A stretch of 45,992 nucleotides of DNA from the NCBI GenBank assembly GCA_025981645.1, contig JAICXH010000009.1, forward strand, positions 1-45,992. Reading direction: 5' to 3'. The notes under the pieces are model-generated. The model was given only the letters and a program-made list of their open reading frames with translations. It was not told the origin of the DNA and did no database searches. This DNA comes from Burkholderiales bacterium (GTDB lineage: Bacteria; Pseudomonadota; Gammaproteobacteria; Burkholderiales; Casimicrobiaceae). Both the position numbers and the translations under genes were made by a program. Of this stretch, positions 11,097 to 19,426 are shown one piece after another (position 1 is the first letter of the stretch; every line of letters begins with the position of its first letter).

Positions 11097-11876
11097 TCAG
11101 TGGCGCGTCTTCGCAGTGAGCTCGAAAGTTGCCGCGAGCGCCGCGTGATCGGACATCCGCGGACCGGCCCTCACGTAATGCACGTGGGCGTCGACGACCG
11201 CGAGGCCGCGCGCATAGATGCGATCGAGGCGGAATACCGGTAGCAGCGACGGAAAGGTTCGCGCCGGCCGTCCGGTGCGCTCCTCGAACACCTCGACCAA
11301 GTTCAACGCGTCGGTCAGCGTGCGATCGCCCTTGCTGCGCCAGTCGTTGAAGTCGCCGGCGATGATCAGCGGCGCCGCGCGCGGCACGCTGCTTACGATG
11401 CGATCGACGAGGGCGCGAATCTGCATCTGCCGCCCGCGCTCGAAGAGGCCGAGGTGCACGTTCATGCAGTGGAGCCGCGGAAGGCGATCGCCGAGCGAGA
11501 TCTCGCAGTGCAGCAGCCCGCGGCTCTCGAACACGTGCGCCGAAATGTCGAGGTTCTCCTGCGCGAGCATCGGAAAGCGCGACAGCAGCGCGTTGCCGTG
11601 GTTGCCGTGCCGATAGACCGCGTTCCTGCCGTAGGCGACGTCGTGCCAGTACGCGTCGGCGATGTACTCGTGCTGCGGCCGCAGCGGCCACTCGTCGTAG
11701 CGATCCGCGTGGCGATCGTGCGTGTGCAGAACCTCCTGCAGGAACACGATGTCGGGGTCGAGGCCGCGCAGGCGCTCGCGCAACTCGTGCACGACGACGC
11801 GGCGCCGCAGCCGCGAAATGCCCTTGTGGATGTTGTAGGTCGCGACCGAGAAGCGAACTCGCGAAGCAGTGCTCAT
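11097..11876 (-). CDS. Endonuclease/exonuclease/phosphatase family protein (YbhP-like)
   Basis: This 259-residue protein belongs to the metal-dependent EEP fold shared by exonuclease III and sphingomyelinases. The motifs seen are VATYNIHKG near the start, DIVFLQEV with the metal-binding glutamate, HGNALLSRFP, NVHLGLFERGRQ, IIAGDFNDW and the C-terminal MSDHAALAATFEL with the catalytic Asp-His pair. I chose the ATG at 11876 because the extra 20 residues upstream are not family-like. It is followed at once by clsB, as ybhP is in E. coli, which suggests a membrane-lipid role. The substrate is not known from the sequence. Confidence 0.88.
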   Translation of the reverse strand: MSTASRVRFSVATYNIHKGISRLRRRVVVHELRERLRGLDPDIVFLQEVLHTHDRHADRYDEWPLRPQHEYIADAYWHDVAYGRNAVYRHGNHGNALLSRFPMLAQENLDISAHVFESRGLLHCEISLGDRLPRLHCMNVHLGLFERGRQMQIRALVDRIVSSVPRAAPLIIAGDFNDWRSKGDRTLTDALNLVEVFEERTGRPARTFPSLLPVFRLDRIYARGLAVVDAHVHYVRAGPRMSDHAALAATFELTAKTRH

Positions 11877-11949
11877 GAACCGATGGTAGCGCGCCGACGG
11901 CGGATCGTCGCGCCGCAGACCCGACGGGACGTGCAATCGTGCGAGAGGA

Positions 11950-12025
11950 TGGGGTGGCGGATGGGAATCGAACCCACAACAGCCGGAATCACAATCCGGG
12001 ACTCTACCGTTGAGCTACCGCCACC
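11950..12025 (-). tRNA. tRNA-His (GTG)
   Basis: Reading the minus strand, the sequence folds as a cloverleaf with acceptor GGTGGCGG pairing CCGCCACC, where the extra 5' G pairs with the discriminator C as in all tRNA-His. The anticodon loop is TTGTGAT with anticodon GTG, and the T loop is GTTCGATTC. CCA is encoded at 11952-11950. It lies 43 bases from a tRNA-Arg on the same strand. Confidence 0.97.
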
Positions 12026-12068
12026 GCTGGGAACGCTCTGCAGGGCCGCGACGCCATCCCGCGCGTCG

Positions 12069-12145
12069 TGGCACGCCCGACAGGACTCGAACCTGCAACC
12101 GCCGGCTTAGAAGGCCGGTGCTCTATCCGGTTGAGCTACGGGCGC
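12069..12145 (-). tRNA. tRNA-Arg (TCT)
   Basis: The minus strand gives a 77-base cloverleaf starting GCGCCCG and ending CGGGCGTGCCA. The anticodon stem is CCGGC/GCCGG, the anticodon is TCT and the T arm has GGTTCGAGTCC. The 3' CCA is encoded. No integrase or direct repeat of its 3' end was seen nearby, so there is no sign that it serves as an integration site here. Confidence 0.97.
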
Positions 12146-12234
12146 GAAGCCTTGCCTGCGGGATGCCCTATGGTAGCAGAACGACGCTCGGCTGCCGTAC
12201 AGTTGCAGCTTTGATCGTCGCCGCAGGAGCGGGC

Positions 12235-14874
12235 GTGCCGAATCCGTCGTCAATCACCACCTTCCTCTTCACCGACATCGAGGGAAGCACGCGGCTGTGG
12301 GAGACCGAGCCGCAGGCCATGCGATCGGCCCTCGCGCGCCACGACGCGATCGCGCGGGCGGCGGTGGAATCGCACGGTGGACGCGTGGTGAAGATGACCG
12401 GCGATGGAACGCACGCGGCGTTCGACGACCCGCACGATGCGGTGCGGGCGGCGCTGCAGATGCAGTTCGCATTGGGCGAGCCGAATTCGACCAATGGAGT
12501 CGCGCTGAAGCTTCGCTGCGGCGTCCACGCCGGGCCGAGCGAGCGCCGCGACAACGACTACTTCGGCACCGCCGTGAATCGCGCCGCACGGATCATGAGT
12601 GCGGCCCACGGTGGCCAGGTTCTTCTCTCGGAGGCCGTCGTCGCGCTCATCGGGGACCACCCGGCGGGAAGCGGCCTGCGCGACCTCGGCCGCGTCCGCC
12701 TGCGCGACCTCGCGAGTCCCGAGCGCGTGTACCAGGTTCTGCACCCGCGGCTGCGCGCCGACTTCCCTCCGCTGCGCTCGCTCGAAGCGACGCCGAACAA
12801 CCTGCCGCAGCAGCTCACGTCTTTTGTCGGACGCGACGCGGAGCTCGCGCAGGCGCGTGGGCTCCTTGCGCGCACCCGATTGCTCACGCTGTTCGGTGTC
12901 GGCGGTCTCGGCAAATCGCGTCTCGCACTGCAGATTGCGGCCGAGACGCTCGACCGCCACCCCGACGGCGTGTGGCTGGTCGAGCTCGCCGCGATCGCCG
13001 ACGAGCGGCTCGTGCCGCTCGCGGTCGCATCGGTGCTCGGAGTCCGCGAGACCGCAGGCGAACCGCTCGAGGTTGCGCTCGCAAAGCACGTCGCCGACCG
13101 GCAGATTCTCATCATCCTCGACAATTGCGAGCACCTGATCCTCGCGTGCGCGCAGATTGCCAAGCTGCTGCTGCAGTCGGGCGCCGAGGTCCGGGTGCTC
13201 GCGACCAGCCGCGAAGCGCTCCGCATCGCCGGTGAGACGACGCTGCCGATGCCGACACTGTCGCTCCCCGACGCGACCACCGGGCTCGCGACCCTGCGCA
13301 GCTTCGATGCGGTATGCCTGTTCGTCGACCGCGCGCAGGCGGCGAATCCGGCCTTCGAACTCGACGAAAGCAATGCACGCGCGGTCGCGGAGATCTGCCG
13401 CAATCTCGACGGCATTCCGCTTGCATTGGAGCTCGCCGCCGCACGCGTCCGCGTGCTCGACGTCGAGCGGATTGCCGCGAGGCTCGACGATCGCTTCCGG
13501 CTGTTGACCGGCGGCGACCGCACCGCCCTCAAGCGCCAGCAGACGCTGCGCGCGCTGATCGACTGGAGTCACGACCTGCTGACCGCCGAAGAGCGCGTGC
13601 TGTTCCGCCGCCTGGCGGTGTTCGCCGGCGGCTGGACGCTCGACGCCGCCGGGAAGATCGGCGCGGAAGGCGACATTTCGGCGGACGACGTGCCGGATCT
13701 GACGACGCGTCTCGTCGAGAAGTCGCTGATCGCCACCGACGCCAGCGCCGAGCGCTTCCGCTACCTCGAATCGATCCGCCAGTACGCCGCCGATCAATTG
13801 AAAGCCTCCGGTGAAGCCGAGGCGACGCAGGCGCGGCACGTGTCGCACTTCGTCGACCTGGCGCAATCGGTGCAGCCGCATGTCGCGGGCGCGCATCCCG
13901 GCGACTGGCTGCCGAGACTCGACGTGGAGCGCGAGAACCTGCTCGCGGCGCATCGTTATTGCGACCGACTGCCGCATGGCGGCGAGCAGGGCCTGCACCT
14001 CACCAACGCATTGCGTCGCTACTGGTTCGAGCGCGGGGCGCTCGGCCTCGGCTACCAGATGACGGATGAGGCGCTGTCGCGACCCGATGCGAAGGCGCCG
14101 TCGGAGCTTCGCGCCGCGACGCTGAACGTCGTCGGGCAGTTCGCAGTGTTCATGGGACGATACGCCGATGCGCGAAGACAACTGACGGAGTGCGTGACCA
14201 TCGCCCGCATGCTCGGCGATCGTAAGCGCATCGCGATCGCGCTACAGCCTCTCGGCTTCGCGTGCACGGGAATGGGTGACCTCGCTGCCGCACGCGCATA
14301 TCTCACCGAGGGACTGGATCTCGCCCGCGAGTTCGGCGATCCGCACGAGATCGCGGCCGCGCTCAACTCGGTGGCGCAGGTCGCACGCCTCGACGGCGAC
14401 CTGGCGACGGCCGAGTCGCTCTACCGCGGCGTGCTCGCATTGAATTGCGAGCGGCCGGATGTCCCGGCGTTCGCCCGGCTCAACCTTGCGATGGTGACAA
14501 TCGCGCGCGGCGATCTTGTGCTCGCGCGCGACACGCTGGGGGAGGTCCTGACCGCGTACGACGCCTCACCTTCGGAGCCGATCGCGCAGAGTGCGCTCGA
14601 AGTTGCCGCCGGTCTCGCAGCCGCGTGCGGTGCGTGGCGGGAAGCGACACGCCTGTTCGGAGCCGCCGAAGCTCATTCCGCGATCACCGGCTGGCATCGC
14701 GACCCCACCGACGAGGCCTTTCTGCAGCCGCTGATCGCAACGGCGCGTGCGGCGCTGCCCGTCGAGACCTACGCCGCGCTCGAAGCCCAGGGCCGTGCAC
14801 TCACGTGCGCATCGGCGCTCGCCGAGGCGAAGCAGTGGCTCGCACGGGACGGCGCCGGCGCCGCTTCGCCATAA
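12235..14874 (+). CDS. Class III cyclase domain / STAND ATPase / TPR regulator
   Basis: This 879-residue cytoplasmic signalling protein begins with one class III nucleotide cyclase domain (residues 1-170). The metal aspartates are D14 in FTDIEGST and D57 in KMTGDG, and N115 and R119 sit in AVNRAARIM, so a homodimer could be active. An AP-ATPase/STAND module follows, with Walker A GVGGLGKS at 221-228 and Walker B ILIILDNCEH, then a winged-helix section (LRALIDWSHDLLTAEERVLF). TPR-like helices fill the last 300 residues. I chose the GTG at 12235, which has CAGGAG five bases upstream; the longer frame would translate antisense tRNA sequence. The likely product is cAMP, but the sequence alone does not prove it. 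The triggering ligand is unknown. Confidence 0.88.
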   Translation: MPNPSSITTFLFTDIEGSTRLWETEPQAMRSALARHDAIARAAVESHGGRVVKMTGDGTHAAFDDPHDAVRAALQMQFALGEPNSTNGVALKLRCGVHAGPSERRDNDYFGTAVNRAARIMSAAHGGQVLLSEAVVALIGDHPAGSGLRDLGRVRLRDLASPERVYQVLHPRLRADFPPLRSLEATPNNLPQQLTSFVGRDAELAQARGLLARTRLLTLFGVGGLGKSRLALQIAAETLDRHPDGVWLVELAAIADERLVPLAVASVLGVRETAGEPLEVALAKHVADRQILIILDNCEHLILACAQIAKLLLQSGAEVRVLATSREALRIAGETTLPMPTLSLPDATTGLATLRSFDAVCLFVDRAQAANPAFELDESNARAVAEICRNLDGIPLALELAAARVRVLDVERIAARLDDRFRLLTGGDRTALKRQQTLRALIDWSHDLLTAEERVLFRRLAVFAGGWTLDAAGKIGAEGDISADDVPDLTTRLVEKSLIATDASAERFRYLESIRQYAADQLKASGEAEATQARHVSHFVDLAQSVQPHVAGAHPGDWLPRLDVERENLLAAHRYCDRLPHGGEQGLHLTNALRRYWFERGALGLGYQMTDEALSRPDAKAPSELRAATLNVVGQFAVFMGRYADARRQLTECVTIARMLGDRKRIAIALQPLGFACTGMGDLAAARAYLTEGLDLAREFGDPHEIAAALNSVAQVARLDGDLATAESLYRGVLALNCERPDVPAFARLNLAMVTIARGDLVLARDTLGEVLTAYDASPSEPIAQSALEVAAGLAAACGAWREATRLFGAAEAHSAITGWHRDPTDEAFLQPLIATARAALPVETYAALEAQGRALTCASALAEAKQWLARDGAGAASP

Positions 14875-14890
14875 CCGCGCGTTCTCCGGA

Positions 14891-15388
14891 TCAGTTGTTG
14901 TTCCAGATGTAGGGGTCGAGCGTGAGCCAGTCGCCGGTCTTGCGGTTGTAGACTTTGATCTGGTAACCGTAGCCGTGGGTGTCGGTATTGCGGTCGGTGA
15001 AATGAAACTCCTCGCCGCGTCCTCCGACACTCGGGCCGCTGAACTGCCCGGCCGAGCTCGCCTCGTAGAATGCGATGCCGTCGTCCTTGAAGGTGTAATC
15101 CGGATTGGTGATGTGCCAATGGATCGTGACGCCGTGATTGCCCTTGGCGATCTTGGCATCCGGTGCGACGATCGTCGTCCGCGCAACACCGTTGCCGATC
15201 ATCGTGACGACATCGACGCGAATGTCGCACGGCCCGTTGGCGTTGCACTCGACCTGTGCAGATGGCTGCGGCGGCCGATAACCGCCGTAGCGACCGTGGT
15301 CGCCGCTCGGACCGCTCGGCGGGAGATACGCGCATCCGGCGGACAGAAGCCCGACCAGGGTCGAGATCCACAGTGTGCGCCCGTTCAT
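14891..15388 (-). CDS. Putative lipoprotein of unknown function
   Basis: This 165-residue protein has a signal peptide ending in the lipobox LSAGC (cysteine 19), so it should be a lipoprotein of the outer or inner membrane. A Gly/Pro/Tyr-rich linker follows to about residue 44. The mature domain looks beta-rich, with CNANGPCDIRVDVV, HGVTIHWHITNPDYTFKDDG and GEEFHFTDRN, and ends in an Asn run. Two cysteines (CNANGPC) could form a disulphide. I do not recognise the family. It lies between a converging cyclase gene and a GntR regulator 119 bases upstream on the same strand, with no clear functional link to either. Confidence 0.7.
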   Translation of the reverse strand: MNGRTLWISTLVGLLSAGCAYLPPSGPSGDHGRYGGYRPPQPSAQVECNANGPCDIRVDVVTMIGNGVARTTIVAPDAKIAKGNHGVTIHWHITNPDYTFKDDGIAFYEASSAGQFSGPSVGGRGEEFHFTDRNTDTHGYGYQIKVYNRKTGDWLTLDPYIWNNN

Positions 15389-15507
15389 GGGTGTCGCCCT
15401 CCTTCGTTCGCCGCCGATCGCCCGCACCCTGCGGGTCAGTCGCCCGATCGTGCAGGCCGGCTCATTGTCCGCGCGCCGCCGCGGCGCGCAACAGGAATAA
15501 TCCGCAA

Positions 15508-16254
15508 TCAGCCGGTGACGTACCCCGCGTAACGCCTTCGGATCGTGCCAACATGGGCGAGCGTGCCCGACAGGTGGCGGCGAACGCTCGCTTCGGCCCG
15601 GCCGGGATCGGCGCCGAAGATCGCGTCGACGATCGCCGCGTGGTCGCGCACGATCGCCTGCGCCTTGCCTTCTGCCGGCACGTGCAGGCGGCGCAGCCGG
15701 TCGAGATGCCCGCTGTTGCGGCGGACGAGATCCCACAGATCGGGAACGCCAGCGGCCTCGTACATCTGGCGGTGCAACGACTGGTCGACCCGGGTGAACT
15801 CCTGGTAGTCGCCGCCGCCGAGCAGTGCGGTCTGCAGCACGATGGTGGCGCGCAGCCGCCGCTCGAGGTCGCGGTCGGGTGCCTTCGCGAGTCCGCGCAC
15901 GATCTCGATCTCGATGCAGCGCCGGAGGAAATGCGCCTGCTGCGCCGCGCGGATGTCGATCCGGCTCACGACGGTCTGGTGCTGCGCGAAGATCTCGACC
16001 AGGCCCTCCTCCTCGAGCTTCATCAGCGCGTCGCGGATCGGCGTCTGGCTGAGGCCGAATTGCGCCGCGAGTTCGGAGCGCGACAGCACCGTTCCAGGAA
16101 TCAGGTCGAGCCCGACGATGCGCTCGCGCAGGTATTCGACGACCTGGGGTGCCGCGTGGCGTGAGCGGTCGAGCGGCGGGGGCTCGCGGGCGGGCGCCGC
16201 CGTTTCGGCCGGCGTGGCGCGCGAGGATCGTCGCAGCGGAGGTGAAGCGGGCAT
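15508..16254 (-). CDS. GntR/FCD-family transcriptional regulator
   Basis: This is a 248-residue DNA-binding regulator of the FadR subfamily. After a 30-residue Pro/Ala-rich leader, the winged helix-turn-helix spans residues 36-100 (VVEYLRERIVGLDLIPGTVL, SRSELAAQFGLSQTPIRDAL, LEEEGLVEI). The all-helical FCD ligand domain follows, with RVDQSLHRQMYEAAG and the metal-site histidines in VRDHAAIVDAI and VRRHLSG. It is transcribed away from the permease remnant/dehydratase operon and probably represses it. A perfect palindrome at 16306-16319 is a likely operator. By family analogy the ligand is a sugar acid or other carboxylate, but that is inference. Confidence 0.9.
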   Translation of the reverse strand: MPASPPLRRSSRATPAETAAPAREPPPLDRSRHAAPQVVEYLRERIVGLDLIPGTVLSRSELAAQFGLSQTPIRDALMKLEEEGLVEIFAQHQTVVSRIDIRAAQQAHFLRRCIEIEIVRGLAKAPDRDLERRLRATIVLQTALLGGGDYQEFTRVDQSLHRQMYEAAGVPDLWDLVRRNSGHLDRLRRLHVPAEGKAQAIVRDHAAIVDAIFGADPGRAEASVRRHLSGTLAHVGTIRRRYAGYVTG

Positions 16255-16298
16255 GCGGAACGGACGTCGGTGACAACGATACTAACAGAAGTTCGTCA

Positions 16299-16327
16299 TT
16301 GACGTACTAATATATTAGTGTTCCAAT
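16299..16327 (+). promoter_or_regulatory. Candidate promoter with palindromic operator in the spacer
   Basis: TTGACG at 16299-16304 is followed after 17 bases by TCCAAT at 16322-16327, a plausible sigma-70 promoter for the plus-strand permease-remnant/dehydratase operon. The perfect 14-base palindrome ACTAATATATTAGT (16306-16319) fills the spacer, where a bound repressor would block polymerase. A further ACTAA half-site is at 16281-16285. AT-rich palindromes of this type suit GntR/FCD proteins, and the divergent GntR gene starts 51 bases away. The promoter call is weaker than the palindrome. Confidence 0.6.
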
Positions 16328-16412
16328 TTCGTCCAGCGCACCATACAAGATCGACGATCGCGACCCCCGCAGCGGCGCCGCGGCCCGGATCCGGATACCC
16401 GAGGAAATACCC

Positions 16413-16556
16413 ATGCATCGCCTGAACCCGTCGCTCGACATCCCGTCGGTGTTCGCCGGGCTCCTCACGGTCATCCTAAGCGGGCTCCTGGTCGAGAACC
16501 TCATCATCGGCACCATCGAGCGCAGGACCGTGCGCCGCTGCGGCCTGCACGGCTGA
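16413..16556 (+). pseudogene. C-terminal remnant of a NitT/TauT-type ABC permease (47 codons)
   Basis: This short frame starts with ATG nine bases after GAGG (16401-16404) and encodes 47 residues. It has one hydrophobic segment (VFAGLLTVILSGLLVENLII) followed by GTIERRTVRR. The ending resembles the last membrane helix and cytoplasmic tail of SsuC/TauC-type permeases, whose C-termini carry an ERR-like motif. The rest of the permease is absent. The stop is only three bases before the dehydratase ATG, so the fragment may now serve as a translated leader for that gene. It could instead be a true small membrane protein. The resemblance is from memory of the family. Confidence 0.5.
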
Positions 16557-16559
16557 CCC

Positions 16560-18293
16560 ATGGCGAGACGCACTCCTCGAGATCTGCGCAGCGCCCGCTG
16601 GCTCGAAGGCGACACGCTGCGCTCGTTCGGGCACCGCTCGCGCATGATGCAGATGGGGTTTGCGCGGCACGATTGGGCTGGGCGGCCGGTCATCGCGATC
16701 GTCAACACGTGGTCCGACATGAATCCCTGTCATGGCCACTTCCGGGCGCGCGCCGAGGACGTGAAGCGCGGCGTGCTGCAGGCTGGCGGCTTCCCGGTCG
16801 AGCTCCCCGCGCTGTCGTTGTCGGAGACCTTCGCCAAGCCGACGACGATGCTGTACCGCAACCTGCTGGCAATGGAGACCGAGGAGCTCCTGCGCAGCCA
16901 CCCGGTCGACGGTGCGGTGCTGATGGGAGGCTGCGACAAGACGACCCCCGCGCTCATCATGGGCGCGATCAGCGCCGGCTACCCGGCGATCTACCTGCCG
17001 GCGGGGCCGATGCTGCGCGGCAACTGGAAAGGCAAGGTGCTGGGCTCGGGCTCGGACGCGTGGAAATTCTGGGACGAGCGGCGCGCCGGCAAAATCTCCG
17101 ATCAGGACTGGAACGACATCGAGTGCGGCATCGCGAGGAGCTACGGCACCTGCATGACGATGGGCACCGCAAGCACGATGACCGCGATCGCCGAGGCGAT
17201 CGGCATGACGCTGCCGGGCGCGTCGTCCATTCCTGCCGCTGATTCGAACCACATCCGCATGAGCGCCGAGTGCGGCCGTCGCGCCGTCGAGATGGTGTGG
17301 GAAGACCTGACGCCGGAAGCGATCCTGACGCGCGAGTCGCTCGAGAACGCGATTACCGTGGCGATGGCGTTGGGCTGCTCGACCAACGCGATCATTCACC
17401 TGATCGCGATCGCGGGGCGCGCCGGTGCAGGCATCGGCCTCGACGACTTCGAGCGGGCGAGCCGCAAGGTTCCTGTGCTTGCCAACATCCGCCCGAGCGG
17501 TGACGAGTACCTGATGGAGGACTTCTTCTACGCCGGCGGCATCCGCGGGCTGATGGAGCGCATCCGCAGCCACCTTAACCTCGGCGCGATGACCGCCAAC
17601 GGCCGCTCGATCGGCGACAACATCGCCGGCGCCGAAGTCTGGAACGACGACGTCATCCGCCGCCCCGACAACCCGGTGTACCGCGAAGGTGCGCTCGCGG
17701 TCCTGCGCGGCAATCTCGCCCCGGACGGCTGCGTCATCAAGCCGAGCGCGTGCGAGCCACGACTTCTTCGCCACACCGGACCGGCGCTGGTATTCGACGA
17801 CTACCCGTCGATGAAGGCGGCGACCGACGACGAGAACCTCGACGTCGGCGCCGATCACGTGCTGGTGCTGAGAAACGCCGGGCCGCTCGGCGGCCCCGGC
17901 ATGCCCGAATGGGGCATGCTGCCGCTGCCGAAGAAGCTCGTGAAAGAGGGCGTGCGCGACATGCTGCGCATCTCCGATGCGCGGATGAGCGGTACGAGCT
18001 ACGGTGGATGCATCCTGCACGTCGCGCCCGAATCGTACGTCGGCGGCCCGCTCGCGCTGCTGCAAAGCGGCGATCTCGTCACCGTCGACGTCCCCGCGCG
18101 GAGCATTCGAATGGAAGTCACGGACGAAGAGCTCGCGCGCCGCAGGGCGGCGTGGGCGCGGCCATCTGCGCGTTACGAGCGGGGCTACGGCTGGATGTTC
18201 TCGCGCCACGTGAAGCAGGCCAACGAGGGCTGCGACTTCGATTTTCTCGAAACCTCGTTCGGTGCGGCGGTACGCGAGCCGGACATCCACTGA
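16560..18293 (+). CDS. IlvD/Edd dehydratase, L-arabinonate dehydratase type
   Basis: This 577-residue enzyme belongs to the iron-sulphur IlvD/Edd dehydratases. Three cysteines at C57 (NPCHGH), C125 (GGCDK) and C198 (GTCMTMGTAS) are spaced exactly as the [2Fe-2S] ligands of Rhizobium L-arabinonate dehydratase (59, 127, 200). The active-site serine region ARMSGTSYGG is also present, and the C-terminal QANEGCDFDFL is typical of the sugar-acid branch rather than of dihydroxyacid dehydratase. It probably converts an aldonic acid to its 2-keto-3-deoxy form. It follows the permease remnant by three bases and is probably controlled by the divergent GntR protein. The exact sugar acid is inferred. Confidence 0.88.
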   Translation: MARRTPRDLRSARWLEGDTLRSFGHRSRMMQMGFARHDWAGRPVIAIVNTWSDMNPCHGHFRARAEDVKRGVLQAGGFPVELPALSLSETFAKPTTMLYRNLLAMETEELLRSHPVDGAVLMGGCDKTTPALIMGAISAGYPAIYLPAGPMLRGNWKGKVLGSGSDAWKFWDERRAGKISDQDWNDIECGIARSYGTCMTMGTASTMTAIAEAIGMTLPGASSIPAADSNHIRMSAECGRRAVEMVWEDLTPEAILTRESLENAITVAMALGCSTNAIIHLIAIAGRAGAGIGLDDFERASRKVPVLANIRPSGDEYLMEDFFYAGGIRGLMERIRSHLNLGAMTANGRSIGDNIAGAEVWNDDVIRRPDNPVYREGALAVLRGNLAPDGCVIKPSACEPRLLRHTGPALVFDDYPSMKAATDDENLDVGADHVLVLRNAGPLGGPGMPEWGMLPLPKKLVKEGVRDMLRISDARMSGTSYGGCILHVAPESYVGGPLALLQSGDLVTVDVPARSIRMEVTDEELARRRAAWARPSARYERGYGWMFSRHVKQANEGCDFDFLETSFGAAVREPDIH

Positions 18294-18332
18294 TCGATGG
18301 GGTGAAGAGGAGCGACCTCAGACGCGCGACAA

Positions 18333-18384
18333 GCTGAGGGGCGCCTCAGCCGCCACGCCGATGAAGCCGGCGGCGTCGCCGGCT
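18333..18384. terminator. Two hairpins between converging genes
   Basis: GCTGAGG-GGCG-CCTCAGC (18333-18350) and AGCCGGCG-GCGT-CGCCGGCT (18365-18384) are perfect inverted repeats with four-base loops. They lie between the 3' ends of the dehydratase gene (+) and the alpha/beta hydrolase gene (-), where a two-way terminator is expected. Neither has a T run on either strand, so intrinsic termination is uncertain. Confidence 0.45.
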
Positions 18385-19402
18385 ATCGGGGCTTCAAGGA
18401 CTGATCGAAGAAGCGTATCACCTCGTCGTTCATGGTCGTGTGGAAGGTCCTGCGGTCGAACCCTTCTGGATCGTGGCAAAGCGCCGCCGGTCGCAGCAGA
18501 CCGCAGGGCGCGAGGAACGAGGCATGGCCCGCGCCCGGAACCAAATGGAATTCGACCTTCGATCCTAGCCCCTCGCGGATCGGCTTCGCGTTGGTGGCGT
18601 AGGGAACCTGCTCGTCCTTCTCGCCGCTCCAGAGCTGGACGGGAATGGTTACGCCTGCGAGTCCGGCCGGAGTGAGCGTAAAACCGAGGCCGGGGGCGGC
18701 GACGACTGCAGCCTTCAATCCGGTCGTCGGTTGCATCGACGGGGGCGTGGGCGCGCCGGCGTCGACCAGCGGAGACTTGAAGTGGCGCAGCACGTCGCAG
18801 ACGAATTCGGGCGCCTGCGCGCAATGGCTGGCGATGAGCCGAAGGTCCGGCCGCGCTCCCGCGGCGGCCAGAACGGTGATGCCCCCCGCCGAAAAGCCGA
18901 AGGCGCCGACAAGATCCGGGTCGATCCGATCGTGCCCATGCCATCTGGTGACCATGTGCTCGACGGTTGCGCGGAATTGCCGCGTGCGGTCGCTGTACAG
19001 GGTCGCCGCCCCCGACGCGCTCGAGTCGGTGAAATTATCGCCGGCATGCATCGGCGCGGCGACGACATAACCCGCGCTCGCCAGCGCCAGCGCGAGGTCG
19101 GCGTGACTCTGCGGACCGCCGCCGTTTCCATGCGAGATGACAATCAATGGAAGGTCGCGGCCCGCGATTGGCGCATCGCGGGCGACATCCATCAACGTGG
19201 TGCCGATCAACGTCGTCGGCCACGGACGAGCCTCGGTCGGATACCAGACGCCGATCGCGAAAGGCGTGCCGTCGACATCGGTTGCGCCGGAGACCTCGAA
19301 GCCCACCGGCCGATCAAAGCGAAGTGCGGTCAGGTACGCGGCCACTGCCAGCGCGCAGACGAGCACCCCGACGACCGCGAGAGCTCGATAGACCCATTTC
19401 AC
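18383..19402 (-). CDS. Alpha/beta hydrolase, predicted dienelactone-hydrolase-like, membrane-anchored
   Basis: This 339-residue hydrolase starts with a signal anchor (WVYRALAVVGVLVCALAVAA), so it acts in or facing the periplasm. The serine nucleophile elbow is GFSAGG, preceded by the oxyanion segment VISHGNGGG, and the acid and histidine are likely in WSGEKDEQVP and GAGHASFLAP. Four extra cysteines lie in the C-terminal half. The layout fits the COG4188 group. The GTG start at 19402 has AGGAT six bases upstream. It follows the N-acetyltransferase gene after 24 bases on the same strand and is probably the last gene of the homogentisate operon. It may hydrolyse an aromatic ester or lactone; this is inference. 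Confidence 0.82.
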   Translation of the reverse strand: MKWVYRALAVVGVLVCALAVAAYLTALRFDRPVGFEVSGATDVDGTPFAIGVWYPTEARPWPTTLIGTTLMDVARDAPIAGRDLPLIVISHGNGGGPQSHADLALALASAGYVVAAPMHAGDNFTDSSASGAATLYSDRTRQFRATVEHMVTRWHGHDRIDPDLVGAFGFSAGGITVLAAAGARPDLRLIASHCAQAPEFVCDVLRHFKSPLVDAGAPTPPSMQPTTGLKAAVVAAPGLGFTLTPAGLAGVTIPVQLWSGEKDEQVPYATNAKPIREGLGSKVEFHLVPGAGHASFLAPCGLLRPAALCHDPEGFDRRTFHTTMNDEVIRFFDQSLKPR

Positions 19403-19426
19403 GATGCTATCCTGAAGAGGGCGCGG

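Noticed and set aside
11950-12145. tRNA pair as an integration site for an island
   Set aside because: No integrase, no direct repeat of a tRNA 3' end and no composition shift on either side.
12010-12234. 75-codon N-terminal extension of the cyclase/STAND gene
   Set aside because: It translates the antisense strand of two tRNA genes. The GTG at 12235 has a good ribosome-binding site and begins directly before the cyclase domain.
15389-16276. Upstream extension of the lipoprotein frame through the GntR gene
   Set aside because: It runs out of frame through the regulator, and the lipoprotein has its own ATG and signal peptide at 15388.
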